From contig NZ_CP070228.1 of assembly GCF_016904675.1 (NCBI RefSeq), forward strand, positions 1,054,001 to 1,118,000: a stretch of 64,000 nucleotides of DNA. The letters run 5' to 3'. How positions within the stretch are numbered: the stretch's first letter is position 1; the number at the start of each line of letters is the position of its first letter. The notes under the pieces were generated by a model, which ran no database searches, had not been told where the DNA came from, and saw only the letters and a list, made by a program, of their open reading frames with translations. Source of the DNA: Arcanobacterium phocisimile (lineage in GTDB: Bacteria > Actinomycetota > Actinomycetes > Actinomycetales > Actinomycetaceae). Made by a program: the position numbers and the translations under genes. Positions 26,309 through 38,756 of this stretch are shown one piece after another.

Positions 26309-27319
26309 CTATAGGGATGGCGTAAATTCCGGAATCCACGACATCTCGTGGCCGCGATCGACACGGTCCCACACTGCCGCAACCAGTGCTTGATATTGGT
26401 ACAGCGTTAGTGCTTTGCCCTCGGACGTAACAGCTTCGCCTTCAATCTGAATAGACTTTTCTGTAACCGCTACTCGAGCGTCACCCACCGTAACAGTGTC
26501 TCCAGAAAACTCCGGCTGGTACGCGCTGGAACTTAGGTCACGCAGATCGAAAATCGGATGTGTCGGGCGTTGCGAAACGTCAGTCAACATCACTTGGCGC
26601 ATCGACGTGACACCAGTGAGTACATGTGCCGAGTCGTATCCGGCCCGGTTCGCACCCAAAATATCGGTATCGAGACGATCACCGATAGCTAACGGGCGCG
26701 TTCCACCAGATTTCTCTAAAGCTAACTGATACATCTCCGGTTCCGGTTTGCCTGACGACGGCGGTACCACGCCTGTTGCGTGGGATATCGCAGCTACCAG
26801 TGAACCGTTACCCAAATACTCACCTCGTTCTTTTGGCAGTGTCGCATCGATATTCGTCGCAACGTATTGCGCTCCACGCTGGATCGCCAAAGCGGCTTCG
26901 GACAGCTGTAGCCATGTTGCTTCCGGATTCAGGCCATGTAAAACAGCTGCTGGTTCGTCATCAGCAGACTCGACGAGGGTAAAACCGCCCTCCCGCAGCG
27001 CTTCAACAACACCCTTGGCACCAAGCGGAAGTACTTTCGATCCTGCTGGGATGAGCGTTGACAGGAGCATAACTCCCGTGATTGCGCTCGTAACGACATC
27101 GTCACCGTCGGTAGGAATGCCGAGTTCGGTGAGGTGCTGTGCGGTGTCTTGTGGCATGCGTGCCGAATTATTGGTCATATAGACAACGCGCACACCACAA
27201 TCTTTTGCGTATTGGTAGCCTTCGACAGCTCCAACCGCGGCACTATCGCCACGATACGCTACACCGTCGAGGTCAGAAAGAATGACATCGTAGGGTGAAA
27301 GAATGGTTGACTCAGTCAT
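26309..27319 (-). CDS. HAD-family sugar/nucleotide phosphatase
   Basis: The 336-residue protein belongs to the NagD/PGP group (class IIA) of HAD phosphatases: nucleophile motif DVILSDLDGVAYRGD near the N terminus, VYMTNNSARMPQ (motif II), GKPEPEMYQLAL (motif III) and IGDRLDTDILGANRAG (motif IV). An extra C-terminal domain of about 70 residues is present. ATG 27319 has ribosome site GAGGA; the much longer open frame upstream is an out-of-frame shadow of the acidic tail of the preceding gene. In M. tuberculosis the orthologue Rv1692 acts on glycerol-3-phosphate. It overlaps the stop of the preceding gene by 8 bases. Confidence 0.9.
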   Translation of the reverse strand: MTESTILSPYDVILSDLDGVAYRGDSAAVGAVEGYQYAKDCGVRVVYMTNNSARMPQDTAQHLTELGIPTDGDDVVTSAITGVMLLSTLIPAGSKVLPLGAKGVVEALREGGFTLVESADDEPAAVLHGLNPEATWLQLSEAALAIQRGAQYVATNIDATLPKERGEYLGNGSLVAAISHATGVVPPSSGKPEPEMYQLALEKSGGTRPLAIGDRLDTDILGANRAGYDSAHVLTGVTSMRQVMLTDVSQRPTHPIFDLRDLSSSAYQPEFSGDTVTVGDARVAVTEKSIQIEGEAVTSEGKALTLYQYQALVAAVWDRVDRGHEMSWIPEFTPSL

Positions 27320-28640
27320 CGACATCCTCGACACCAAAAAGCTCTTCGAAAGCCCCGTCGAATTCTTCGTCGGCTGCTGGTTCTCCAGCGAGATCCTCGT
27401 CGTCGAAATCGCCGTCGAGTTCGTCATCGTCGAAATCGGCATCAGCAAAATCTTCTTCGAAGTCTTCGGCCTCATCCTCATCATTTTCGCGAAGCTCAGC
27501 GAAATCATCGTGTTCGTCTGCGAATTCAGAATCGAGATCGAGATCTTCTTCTGGCAAATCATCGAGTACTTCGTCGAGGTCGACCATCATAGAGAAGTCG
27601 TTACCATCATCGAGCATAGCTTGCCATTCTTGACGAAGTTCTTCAGCCTCATCAGTACGACCGAGCTCTTCTAGACGGTCGGCCTTGGTGAGCTGGACGC
27701 GAGCAGCAACGCCGTCATCGAGGTTCTCAACGAGAATCCTCTGAAGGACTGACAGGCCACCTTCGATGTCGCCGGTTTCGGCGCGGGCGCCAGAGGTAAC
27801 GATAGCAAGCTCGATCTTCGCTTCAGCATCGAGTCGGGCTAATGGAATGTCTTCGATAAAGCGTAGTGCTTTTTCTGGACGACCTAAGCCTCGCTCGGAA
27901 TCAGCTTCGATTGGGACGTGGGAGTAGTCATCGCTCATCCTGCGGTAAGTGCGCAGTTCACGCAATGCCTCGGCGTAACGGCCGGTGACGTATGCGGTGA
28001 GTCCCAGTGCTTCACGCACGACGTCCACGCGTGCGGCGCGCATGTAAGCAGCGTGCGCGTGAGTGTAGGCGACTTCTGGATCGATGTCCATCATTTCGCC
28101 AGCATATGCGAGGTGCCGTGCAACGCGTTCACCATTTTCCTTGGTGAGGCCAAGGAGACGACGACGAACGTCTGCGTCGAGGGATTGGGAGGTGATTGAT
28201 TCCGGAATCTCATCGAGGAGTTGACGGGAATCCGGTTCTTGGGAGCGCACGTCTTCCGCGTTATGGGAGTCTTGGTTGTTGTCCCAACGACGACCACCCC
28301 GGTCATCATCACGACGACTATCGCGGCGATCATTGTCCCAACGACGCGGTCCACGATCATCACGGCGCTCATCACGCCCACCACGACGATCATTATCCCA
28401 ACGACGACCACCCCGGTCATCATCACGACGACTATCGCGGCGATCATTGTCCCAACGACGCGGTCCACGATCATCACGGCGCTCATCACGCCCACCACGA
28501 CGATCATTATCCCAACGACGACCACCCCGGTCATCATCACGACGACTATCGCGAGCAAAAGGGCGGGATGAGGACTGCCAGCCTGAGGAATCATTAGCTC
28601 TCGAAGCGCGACGGTCGTTAATATTACGGTAATCAGACAT
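27312..28640 (-). CDS. TPR-like protein with Arg/Asp-rich repeats and acidic tail
   Basis: The 442-residue protein has three parts. Residues about 30-125 are Arg/Asp/Gly-rich and consist of 38-residue repeats of RRDDDRGGRRWDND-type units. Residues about 135-370 form helical TPR-like repeats (HAHAAYMRAARVDVVREALGLTAYVTGRYAEALREL). Residues about 370-442 are almost wholly Asp/Glu. The middle part corresponds to Rv1691. ATG 28640 is preceded by CTGAGGA. The very basic/acidic alternation near the N terminus and the strongly acidic end suggest self-association or RNA/ribosome contact, which is inference. It is the first gene of the long cluster ending at the NUDIX gene. Confidence 0.85.
   Translation of the reverse strand: MSDYRNINDRRASRANDSSGWQSSSRPFARDSRRDDDRGGRRWDNDRRGGRDERRDDRGPRRWDNDRRDSRRDDDRGGRRWDNDRRGGRDERRDDRGPRRWDNDRRDSRRDDDRGGRRWDNNQDSHNAEDVRSQEPDSRQLLDEIPESITSQSLDADVRRRLLGLTKENGERVARHLAYAGEMMDIDPEVAYTHAHAAYMRAARVDVVREALGLTAYVTGRYAEALRELRTYRRMSDDYSHVPIEADSERGLGRPEKALRFIEDIPLARLDAEAKIELAIVTSGARAETGDIEGGLSVLQRILVENLDDGVAARVQLTKADRLEELGRTDEAEELRQEWQAMLDDGNDFSMMVDLDEVLDDLPEEDLDLDSEFADEHDDFAELRENDEDEAEDFEEDFADADFDDDELDGDFDDEDLAGEPAADEEFDGAFEELFGVEDVDD
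28282..28553 (-). repeat. 114-bp in-frame tandem repeat (2.4 copies)
   Basis: Position i equals position i+114 from 28282 to 28553 with no mismatch that I can find, giving 2.4 copies. The period is exactly 38 codons, so copy-number change would keep the reading frame. Each copy has inner sub-repeats (CCCAACGACG...CGATCATT...). The near identity at silent positions points to recent expansion or ongoing conversion. Confidence 0.92.
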
Positions 28641-28813
28641 AAATTCCTCAGGTAAGTTATAAAAACAATGCACATACAAAGTGTGCCCACTGAATATCTT
28701 ACACTACAGTGAACGAGCCTTGTCGCATAAAAATCGACATGTGACTTGTCCGTATCTTGACTTATCAGCATGAACCAGGATATCGGACCGGAAATACTGT
28801 CGAACTAACGATT
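28641..28813. other. Spacer upstream of TPR gene
   Basis: This 173-base spacer separates the TPR gene start from the rRNA terminator. It should hold the promoter of the long cluster; on the minus strand TAAGAT near 28698 could be a -10, but no matching -35 is convincing. I see no RNA gene in it. Confidence 0.4.
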
Positions 28814-28861
28814 AAGGGGAGGGCTGGTAGGAAACAGTGTTTCTTACCAGCCCTCCCCTTT
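28814..28861 (-). terminator. rRNA operon terminator
   Basis: AAGGGGAGGGCTGGTA and TACCAGCCCTCCCCTTT pair with a 16-base inner part (GGAAACAGTGTTTCT, itself partly paired) to give a very stable hairpin. It lies 13 bases after the 5S 3' end, as expected for the terminator of this operon. Confidence 0.8.
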
Positions 28862-28874
28862 ATTGATGTTTGAA

Positions 28875-28993
28875 TGACGGCGGTGTCCTACTCTCCCACA
28901 CCCCCTCGGGTGCAGTACCATCGGCGCTGGAAGGCTTAGCTATCCGGGTTCGGAATGGAGCCGGGCGTTTCCCTACCGCTATGACCACCGTCA
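28875..28993 (-). rRNA. rrf: 5S ribosomal RNA
   Basis: The minus strand gives about 119 bases with TGACGGTGGTCATAGCGG at the 5' side and GGACACCGCCGTCA at the 3' side, which pair as helix I. CCATTCCGAACCCGG and CCCTCGGGGG-type loops are recognisable 5S elements. Ends are set by the helix I pairing and may be off by a base or two. Confidence 0.93.
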
Positions 28994-29087
28994 AAAATCT
29001 TGGGATCAATAATCCTGTATTAAATTATCTACTGCTATTGTTGTGTGGGGGTTGGGAATCGTATAGTGAACGCGAAACATACTCGAA

Positions 29088-33975
<4,888 letters not shown>

Positions 33976-34339
33976 AAACCAAACACCCCAAAGGGTATCC
34001 AATCAATACAGTCCGAAAAGCCAAAACAGGCTCAACAAAACAGACAAACCAAAACTAGCTCATCCAAAATAAAATAAAGAAAACACACCAACCAAAAACA
34101 GTCAGCATGCAATCCAAACAAAAACAATCATTATAAAAAGCTGACACACTATTGAGATATCAAACAACACACCCACACCCAACAACCACCCAGAAAAACC
34201 AGGCAACCATCAAGAAGGATAACCCCACCAAACTAACACACAACCACACTCAAGTCAAAACCCAAGCCAGTCACACATCAACAAGGAAGGAAACCATCAC
34301 CACCAGAACACTAACCGCGCTCCTCGGCGACAAGAAAAA
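33976..34339 (-). other. rRNA operon leader
   Basis: The leader runs from the likely promoter to the 16S 5' end, about 365 bases. The plus strand is nearly only A and C for long runs, so the transcript is G/U-rich. It should contain the pre-16S processing stem and antitermination signals. A 97-codon plus-strand frame (34152-34445) lies in it but is the mere result of a C/A-rich strand with few stop codons. Confidence 0.6.
34143..34169 (-). promoter_or_regulatory. boxA-like antitermination element in rRNA leader
   Basis: The minus strand reads TGTTGTTTGATATCTCAAT followed by AGTGTGTC. This resembles the TGTTGTTTGAGAACT-type boxA conserved in actinobacterial rRNA leaders, where NusB-NusE bind. 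The pre-23S spacer has a related copy. Confidence 0.6.
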
Positions 34340-34369
34340 ACAATACCCACCCACACAACCAACCGTCAA
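34340..34369 (-). promoter_or_regulatory. Likely rRNA promoter
   Basis: On the minus strand TTGACG (34364-34369) is followed after 18 bases by TATTGT (34340-34345). It is the best -35/-10 pair upstream of the rRNA operon. Additional start sites nearer to 16S (for example a TATAAT near 34133) are possible. Confidence 0.5.
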
Positions 34370-34506
34370 ACCAAAACAACGTAAGCCCTATCACATAGCT
34401 CGAAACGATGGCCTTATCTTAGAACCCTATATGCAAAAGCATTAATCTATCTCCCCAAAGCGGCTATTATTATTAGGAAAATACGTTCCGACAGAGATGA
34501 TACCCA

Positions 34507-35085
34507 ATGACCAGTCAACGAATGGAAGCCTTTAGTGATGGTGTCCTCGCCATCGTCATTACCATCATGGTCCTCAAACTTGAGTTACCAGTCGACCTCG
34601 ATATATCGAGCTTATATTTAATCGCCCCCACATTGTTGGCGTATGCTCTCAGCTATATATACGTCGGAATATACTGGGCCAACCATCACCACTTAGCTGG
34701 TGTCTCAAAAACTATTTCTGGATCCACTTTGTTAAAGAATTTGCACTGGCTTTTTTGGATAACACTCATCCCGGTGGTCACAGAATGGGTAGGAACTCAT
34801 CCTTTTGCACCCATGCCGGCCATGTTCTATGGCGTTATTCTATTCATGTGTTCAGTAACGTACCACTTCCTCCAACGCGACATCGTTCGACGTTTGAGTC
34901 ACGACGATCCAGGATCGCTGGAATGGGATCGTGATCTAAAAGGAAGAATTTCAATTACTGCCTATTTGATTGCTGCAACCACCGCAGTTTTCATACCTGC
35001 CGTGTCTTATATCATCTATGCCGCTATTGCTCTCATCTGGCTCATCCCAGATACACGCCTTGAAAAACTTTTCGGAGAAAGCTAA
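34507..35085 (+). CDS. TMEM175-type (DUF1211) potassium channel protein
   Basis: The 192-residue protein starts with RMEAFSDGVLAIVITIMVLKLELP, which includes the FSDGxxAI signature of the bacterial TMEM175/DUF1211 family. It has about six membrane helices (residues 12-32, 40-60, 75-95, 105-122, 150-170, 172-190). Bacterial members form tetrameric cation channels with potassium preference. It is a single gene with no linked partner, between the rRNA operon and a dead insertion sequence. ATG 34507 is preceded by a weak GAGATGA ribosome site. Confidence 0.88.
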   Translation: MTSQRMEAFSDGVLAIVITIMVLKLELPVDLDISSLYLIAPTLLAYALSYIYVGIYWANHHHLAGVSKTISGSTLLKNLHWLFWITLIPVVTEWVGTHPFAPMPAMFYGVILFMCSVTYHFLQRDIVRRLSHDDPGSLEWDRDLKGRISITAYLIAATTAVFIPAVSYIIYAAIALIWLIPDTRLEKLFGES

Positions 35086-35439
35086 GAATCAAATTGGGCA
35101 AGAGAGCTCCAACACGTCGTCCCATATGGACCATCGTCGATTAGAGGCTTGTGCGATGGTCCGACGGACATACGAATTCGTTCTTTCCAGGATTTTCTAC
35201 ATTGTTTCCACATGAGCCCTGTGGGATCAACGTCAGGAAGTTAGCGAAAATTTCTAGCGCAACATTTCGATAATTGTGTTCAAAGACGTTGCAGACGAAC
35301 TCGATTTCCCAAACTGCTCAGTAACAACAACATCATTCAATTGACACAGTTGCACTTTTACTTTAACCAAGACTATAGCGGACCGAACCAAATCCACTGT
35401 ATAGACGAAGATGAGCTACGTCCGTAACGAAGGTCTATT
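35086..35439. other. Gene-free stretch with one hairpin
   Basis: There is no frame with a ribosome site or recognisable product. GGACCATCG (35128-35136) and CGATGGTCC (35154-35162) form a 9-base stem 42 bases after the TMEM175 gene, possibly its terminator, though no U tract follows. The rest up to the IS end shows nothing I recognise. Confidence 0.5.
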
Positions 35440-35462
35440 TGAAGTGCCCCGGGTTTTGTTCC
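35440..35462. repeat. IS3 element, left inverted repeat
   Basis: TGAAGTGCCCCGGGTTTTGT followed by TCC. It pairs with the right end at 36729-36751, with a single G/A difference at the twelfth base. The orfB stop codon (TAG on the minus strand) overlaps its inner end. Confidence 0.92.
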
Positions 35463-36386
35463 TAGGCACGTGCCTTGATTTCTATTATTTCATGGCCGGT
35501 GTTGCCGTTCCAAAACTCCTGTTCAACCTCAGCCGGTGTACGGTAGCCCAAGCTCTGGTCAAGCCCTGACTCGTTCGGCCACGAAACCCATTCAAACGCC
35601 CGCGATTTCAACATCCAACCACGCCCCGCCCATGACCGCCTATGAATCAGCTCATTCTTGAAATGAACCGTTGACGTTCTCAGCCAAAGCATTGTCATCC
35701 GAATCGCCAACCGTCCCTGTCGAGGTAAGTAATCCCATGCTCGGCAAGACGCTCATTGTAAACAATGGACACATACTGCGAGCCGTGGTCGCAATGGTGA
35801 ATCAGCCCAGTTGTTTTCTTCGCACATACGATCGCCTGATAGTATGCCTGCAACAGTAACGCTTTACGTTCGCATTGAACCGACCAGCGCCCACCCGATA
35901 AATCCGTCCGTAGAGAACACATCGGTCACAAAAGCGGTGTAGAGAAAACCCCTTACGGGTACGGACATAGGTAATGTCGCCCCACCCACAACCGATTCGG
36001 CCTCGAAAGCTCGACATTCACGTCACGCCAAGTCTAGGCGAGTATCTCACCCCTTGAGGTTTACGAGTTCTCACAAGCAACCTGGCCTTTACCTTTACCC
36101 CTAACTCCAGCAAGGCGCATCAAACGAGCGGTATGCTTCACGACCAATATCTTTTCCCCTCACGGCGCAACGCGTGCCACATCTTACGAATCGGGTAGAC
36201 ATTGTAGTTACTTTCATAAATCTCAGATGTGTCCTATCGGCAGCAGCATCACGCAGGCTACGAGCACTCACACCACGGGATTTTGATTGACGATAGCCAC
36301 AAACCACCAACACGGTGAGTGTTTAACGTCTTGCAGATGAACTGAGTAGAGAAACGATTGCGATACTCATCAATGAACCGAATCAT
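35462..36386 (-). pseudogene. IS3 orfB (DDE transposase), multiple frameshifts
   Basis: Fragments of the IS3 orfB integrase core appear in three frames in the right order. They are MIRFIDEYR-like start, GDITYVRTRKGF (first Asp region), TTGLIHHCDHGSQYVSIVYNERLAEHGI (second Asp region), and a tail with ELIHRRSWAG and LGYRTPAEVEQEF. At least four frame changes separate them, and the segment with the DDE glutamate is altered. No functional protein can be made. Confidence 0.88.
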
Positions 36387-36701
36387 TTACCAATGTTTCG
36401 GGGCCAGTTCCGACGCGAAAAAAGCCGACGCTGCTTATCTGAACTCATGAGTATCGCGAAGCTCCTGATTTTCACGGCGTAGCCGCGCATTTTCGACTTC
36501 CAAGTCCTCCGGCAAGCGTTCAAGAACGCGTCCTTCACGACGAGCTACCTGAGTCCATTGCGCAGCAGTGTGCCAAGAAACACCTAGTTTCGGTGCCACA
36601 ATCTTGCACGCTTCTTGCAAGGAAACATTCTCCGCCACAATACGGTCTTCTACCAAGCGGACGACACGATCCTTCGCATCCTGATCAAATTTCTTTGGCA
36701 T
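36387..36701 (-). pseudogene. IS3 orfA with premature stop
   Basis: The frame from ATG 36701 gives 88 residues with an HTH (KDRVVRLVEDRIVAENVSLQEACKIVA, then GVSWHTAAQWTQVARREG) and a leucine-zipper helix (LEVENARLRRENQELRD). It stops with TAA at 36435 after HEFR, where relatives continue with FLKAASAFFASELDR; the DNA after the stop still encodes AASAFFASELAP in frame for 16 codons. So the stop is a recent substitution. TTTTTTC in that tail would be the frameshift site of the working element. Confidence 0.85.
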
Positions 36702-36728
36702 AGTCCAGATTGTCCCATCTACTCAAAC

Positions 36729-36751
36729 GGAACAAAACCTGGGGCACTTCA
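36729..36751. repeat. IS3 element, right inverted repeat
   Basis: GGAACAAAACCTGGGGCACT followed by TCA. It is the reverse complement of the left end with one mismatch and lies 27 bases upstream of orfA. Confidence 0.92.
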
Positions 36752-37590
36752 TGGGCTCCCGACAGACCCCTTTCTTTCCATCACTAGATAACCGAATCTG
36801 CAGAAGGCACAGTTGATATTGCTGCTTCATAGGGTAGCTGCAAAGAATACGACCGCCATCGCCCCACCAAGAGGTGTACCGCTAGGTGCAAAGAACACAC
36901 GATAAGAACTGGTGTATTCAACCGCGTTGTTTTCATTCGGCAAGCGTCGTTACCCTGCACCCGTTGGCAAAGCGATTCAAATTCACTCGAAAAATTCTTG
37001 CCGGTCCATCGGAAGCGATCGATCGCCTATCTGGGAGTCAGACTATGATTTTATACGCCTCCGAGACGAAACGATAAACAACCAGCACACATGCAAATTG
37101 TCAGCGGTCTCCATCTGGAACGTAATCTCGCCTCAAAAGATTACTCGTTATTCTTGGTTATTGAGCACCGGCGGCTAGGTGGCTAGAGGTTGAGAATACG
37201 ATTGTGAAGTTGCGGTGACAATCTGGCTGTCACATTGTTCTCCGGCTGCATCCGAAATGTTAAGGCTGGATGCCCCATTATTTATGTAGCTCGGTGGCGG
37301 ACCAAAGCTCGAGATTATTCTCAATGAGGGAGACCGCGGCAAAATTCTCGATTTTCGAGAAAAATAATCAGCCGACCTGCACCGTTCTGCTTGCCCAATG
37401 ACGAGCGATCAATGACAGCAGGGAATCCCAGTAAACTTAGCGTCTTGGTATCGATCAGATTTATCTCATCATCGACACAATACATACCAACGGTGCTGCA
37501 GTTGAGAACCTGAAATTCTAACTTAGAGCACTCCAACTTGTACCATGCATTTAGCCCTGGTCTGTCAAATGGTCAGGTCTTGTCCAAAAA
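36752..37590. other. Gene-poor stretch of about 840 bp
   Basis: Only short frames are present: 36912-37178 plus (88 codons) and 37321-37536 minus (71 codons, starting MECSKLEFQVLNC). Neither has a clear ribosome site or a recognisable domain. The stretch lies between the dead IS and the terminator of the membrane-protein module, so it is probably debris of earlier insertions. A small RNA cannot be excluded. Confidence 0.45.
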
Positions 37591-37625
37591 TGTTACGGAG
37601 GCGAACATACGTCGCCTCCGTAACA
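37591..37625 (-). terminator. Terminator of the membrane-protein/SRPBCC operon
   Basis: TGTTACGGAGGCGA and TCGCCTCCGTAACA form a 13-14 bp stem around a short loop. On the minus strand it is followed by TTTTTGG, and it is 27 bases beyond the stop of the membrane protein gene. Confidence 0.85.
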
Positions 37626-37652
37626 ATTTTGAGTAACTAATTCGACGTGACT

Positions 37653-38684
37653 TTAAAATTGTCGTTTTTTGGTGGTATTAGAAACACGGTCCTGGATCCG
37701 GGCTTGAGTTTCTGCAGTAGCATGGGTGGCTATCAGTTTCTGATACTCTGCAGTGTCATAATAGACCTCTTGACGTGCCGGATTACGACGACGAGAGACA
37801 CAGAAATAAATGTGATAGAGGAAAACACCTACGTTGCATACCAGTGCCGCTAGAGATACGAGGAACAGTGCAGTTCCGTTGTGGGAAGACTGATGTTCAA
37901 ATATAGAGGCATTGGTGAACGTCGGAACGGTAAGAACGAACCCGGTCCACAACGTCAATGTATATGAACGATATTGAATCCATGCCCCGCGTCCCATCTT
38001 CATAAATGCCGGTACGGTACACGAAGCCAATAGTGCGACACCCGAATACCATGCATGGTCAGAGATACAGTTGTAAACGAACGCAAAATTCCATAGATCG
38101 TAACCGATGATCCACCAAATAGTGAGATCACCCCAAATGACCGTCCTATCACGGTTCTTCGATACAAAGATTCCGAGCCAGCCGGAAATTGCTAGCAAGT
38201 TGAGAACACCTGCGATCGCGTTCATAATATTCCACGATCCGCCCCAGTTGACCATTCCACCTTGATAGGGGTCAATTCCTTGAACCCAATATCCTTGGAT
38301 GTCGCGTACAACGGCCTCTAAAATATTTCCGGCAAGCAAAATTGGCGGGAATAAAAGATACCAACGGTTATTACGCAGACGTGGCACAAGTTGAATTCCG
38401 ACAAGTGAAAGCGAACCCAGTAAGGCCGAATAATGCTTAACGACGGGGAACCAGCCCGCCGTCGTCGTCCCTGCGGTTGAATATGGCCACCAGAAGATTC
38501 CAAGTGTAATTGGCAAAATAATAAAGAACAACACAATTGCCCACTTATAACGGATAATTAGCCAGGCTCCTACTGCAAGTGCAACCGTTGTCACAATAAG
38601 CGCAAGATAGTCGTACCACTCGCCAACTTCGAAGAAAAATAGGGTCGGGTAATCCGGAGGCACAATCGTAAATAAACTAGACAT
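37653..38684 (-). CDS. Polytopic membrane protein, DUF5692-like (paralogue A)
   Basis: The 343-residue protein has about nine membrane helices. Shared with the protein at 39969-41327 are GWFPVVK (about 78), NILEAVVRD (about 118), GGSWNIMNAIAGVLN (about 144), WWIIGYDLWNFAFVYN (about 188) and VPAFMKMGRGAWIQYRSYTLTLW (about 222-245). I recall this pattern from proteins named DUF5692, but could not search. The conserved charged and aromatic residues inside helices (E in NILEA, D in YDLWN, R in YRSYT) suggest a buried polar site. The start has ribosome site GAAAGGA. It is the second gene after the SRPBCC gene, past a hairpin that may reduce its expression. Confidence 0.75.
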   Translation of the reverse strand: MSSLFTIVPPDYPTLFFFEVGEWYDYLALIVTTVALAVGAWLIIRYKWAIVLFFIILPITLGIFWWPYSTAGTTTAGWFPVVKHYSALLGSLSLVGIQLVPRLRNNRWYLLFPPILLAGNILEAVVRDIQGYWVQGIDPYQGGMVNWGGSWNIMNAIAGVLNLLAISGWLGIFVSKNRDRTVIWGDLTIWWIIGYDLWNFAFVYNCISDHAWYSGVALLASCTVPAFMKMGRGAWIQYRSYTLTLWTGFVLTVPTFTNASIFEHQSSHNGTALFLVSLAALVCNVGVFLYHIYFCVSRRRNPARQEVYYDTAEYQKLIATHATAETQARIQDRVSNTTKKRQF

Positions 38685-38711
38685 AGAAACAAATCCTTTC
38701 TCTAGTATTGA

Positions 38712-38754
38712 ACAGATGACGGTAGGTGGCGGTTAACCACCTACCGTCATCTGT
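38712..38754 (-). terminator. Strong intercistronic hairpin
   Basis: ACAGATGACGGTAGGTGG and CCACCTACCGTCATCTGT form an 18-bp perfect stem with a CGGTTAA loop, between the SRPBCC gene stop (3 bases away) and the membrane protein start. With no U tract on the minus strand (TTCAATAC) it may be a partial terminator or an mRNA-stabilising end for the upstream gene. Confidence 0.75.
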
Positions 38755-38756
38755 GC

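Larger units (their letters stand above)
35440..36751 (-). mobile_element. Decayed IS3-family insertion sequence
   Basis: The 1312-bp element is bounded by 23-bp inverted repeats that match at 22 positions. It holds an IS3-type orfA with an internal stop and an orfB broken by several frameshifts, both minus strand. No target duplication is visible next to the ends (ATT on the left, TGG on the right), so flanks have changed or the copy is old. It cannot move by itself but its ends could be used by a related active transposase. Confidence 0.9.

Noticed and set aside
26309-27562. HAD protein extended upstream by 81 residues
   Set aside because: The extra part is Ser/Thr/Met-rich and is the shifted frame of the acidic tail of the neighbouring gene. 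ATG 27319 has GAGGA and begins directly before the HAD motif.
28282-28553. Possible CRISPR or non-coding repeat array
   Set aside because: The repeats are directly adjoining, 114 bp long without spacers, and lie in frame inside a coding sequence that has a good start and a conserved middle part.
28091-28771. Long frames on several strands over the tandem repeat (226, 133, 118 and 116 codons)
   Set aside because: The 114-bp period keeps every frame open if one copy is open. Their products are low-complexity (Val/Thr/Ile- or His/Asp-rich) and lack ribosome sites.
34152-34445. 97-codon frame rich in Thr, Lys, Pro and Gln upstream of the TMEM175-type gene
   Set aside because: It lies in the A/C-biased rRNA leader. 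Such composition rarely makes stop codons, and there is no ribosome site or known domain.
35128-35162. Riboswitch or small RNA after the TMEM175-type gene
   Set aside because: Only one 9-bp stem with a 17-base loop is present, without a U tract or further structure; it is best seen as a weak hairpin.
36886-37178. Small gene after the IS element (63 or 88 codons)
   Set aside because: Two overlapping frames, neither with a ribosome site, family or helix pattern; likely chance frames in gene-free DNA.
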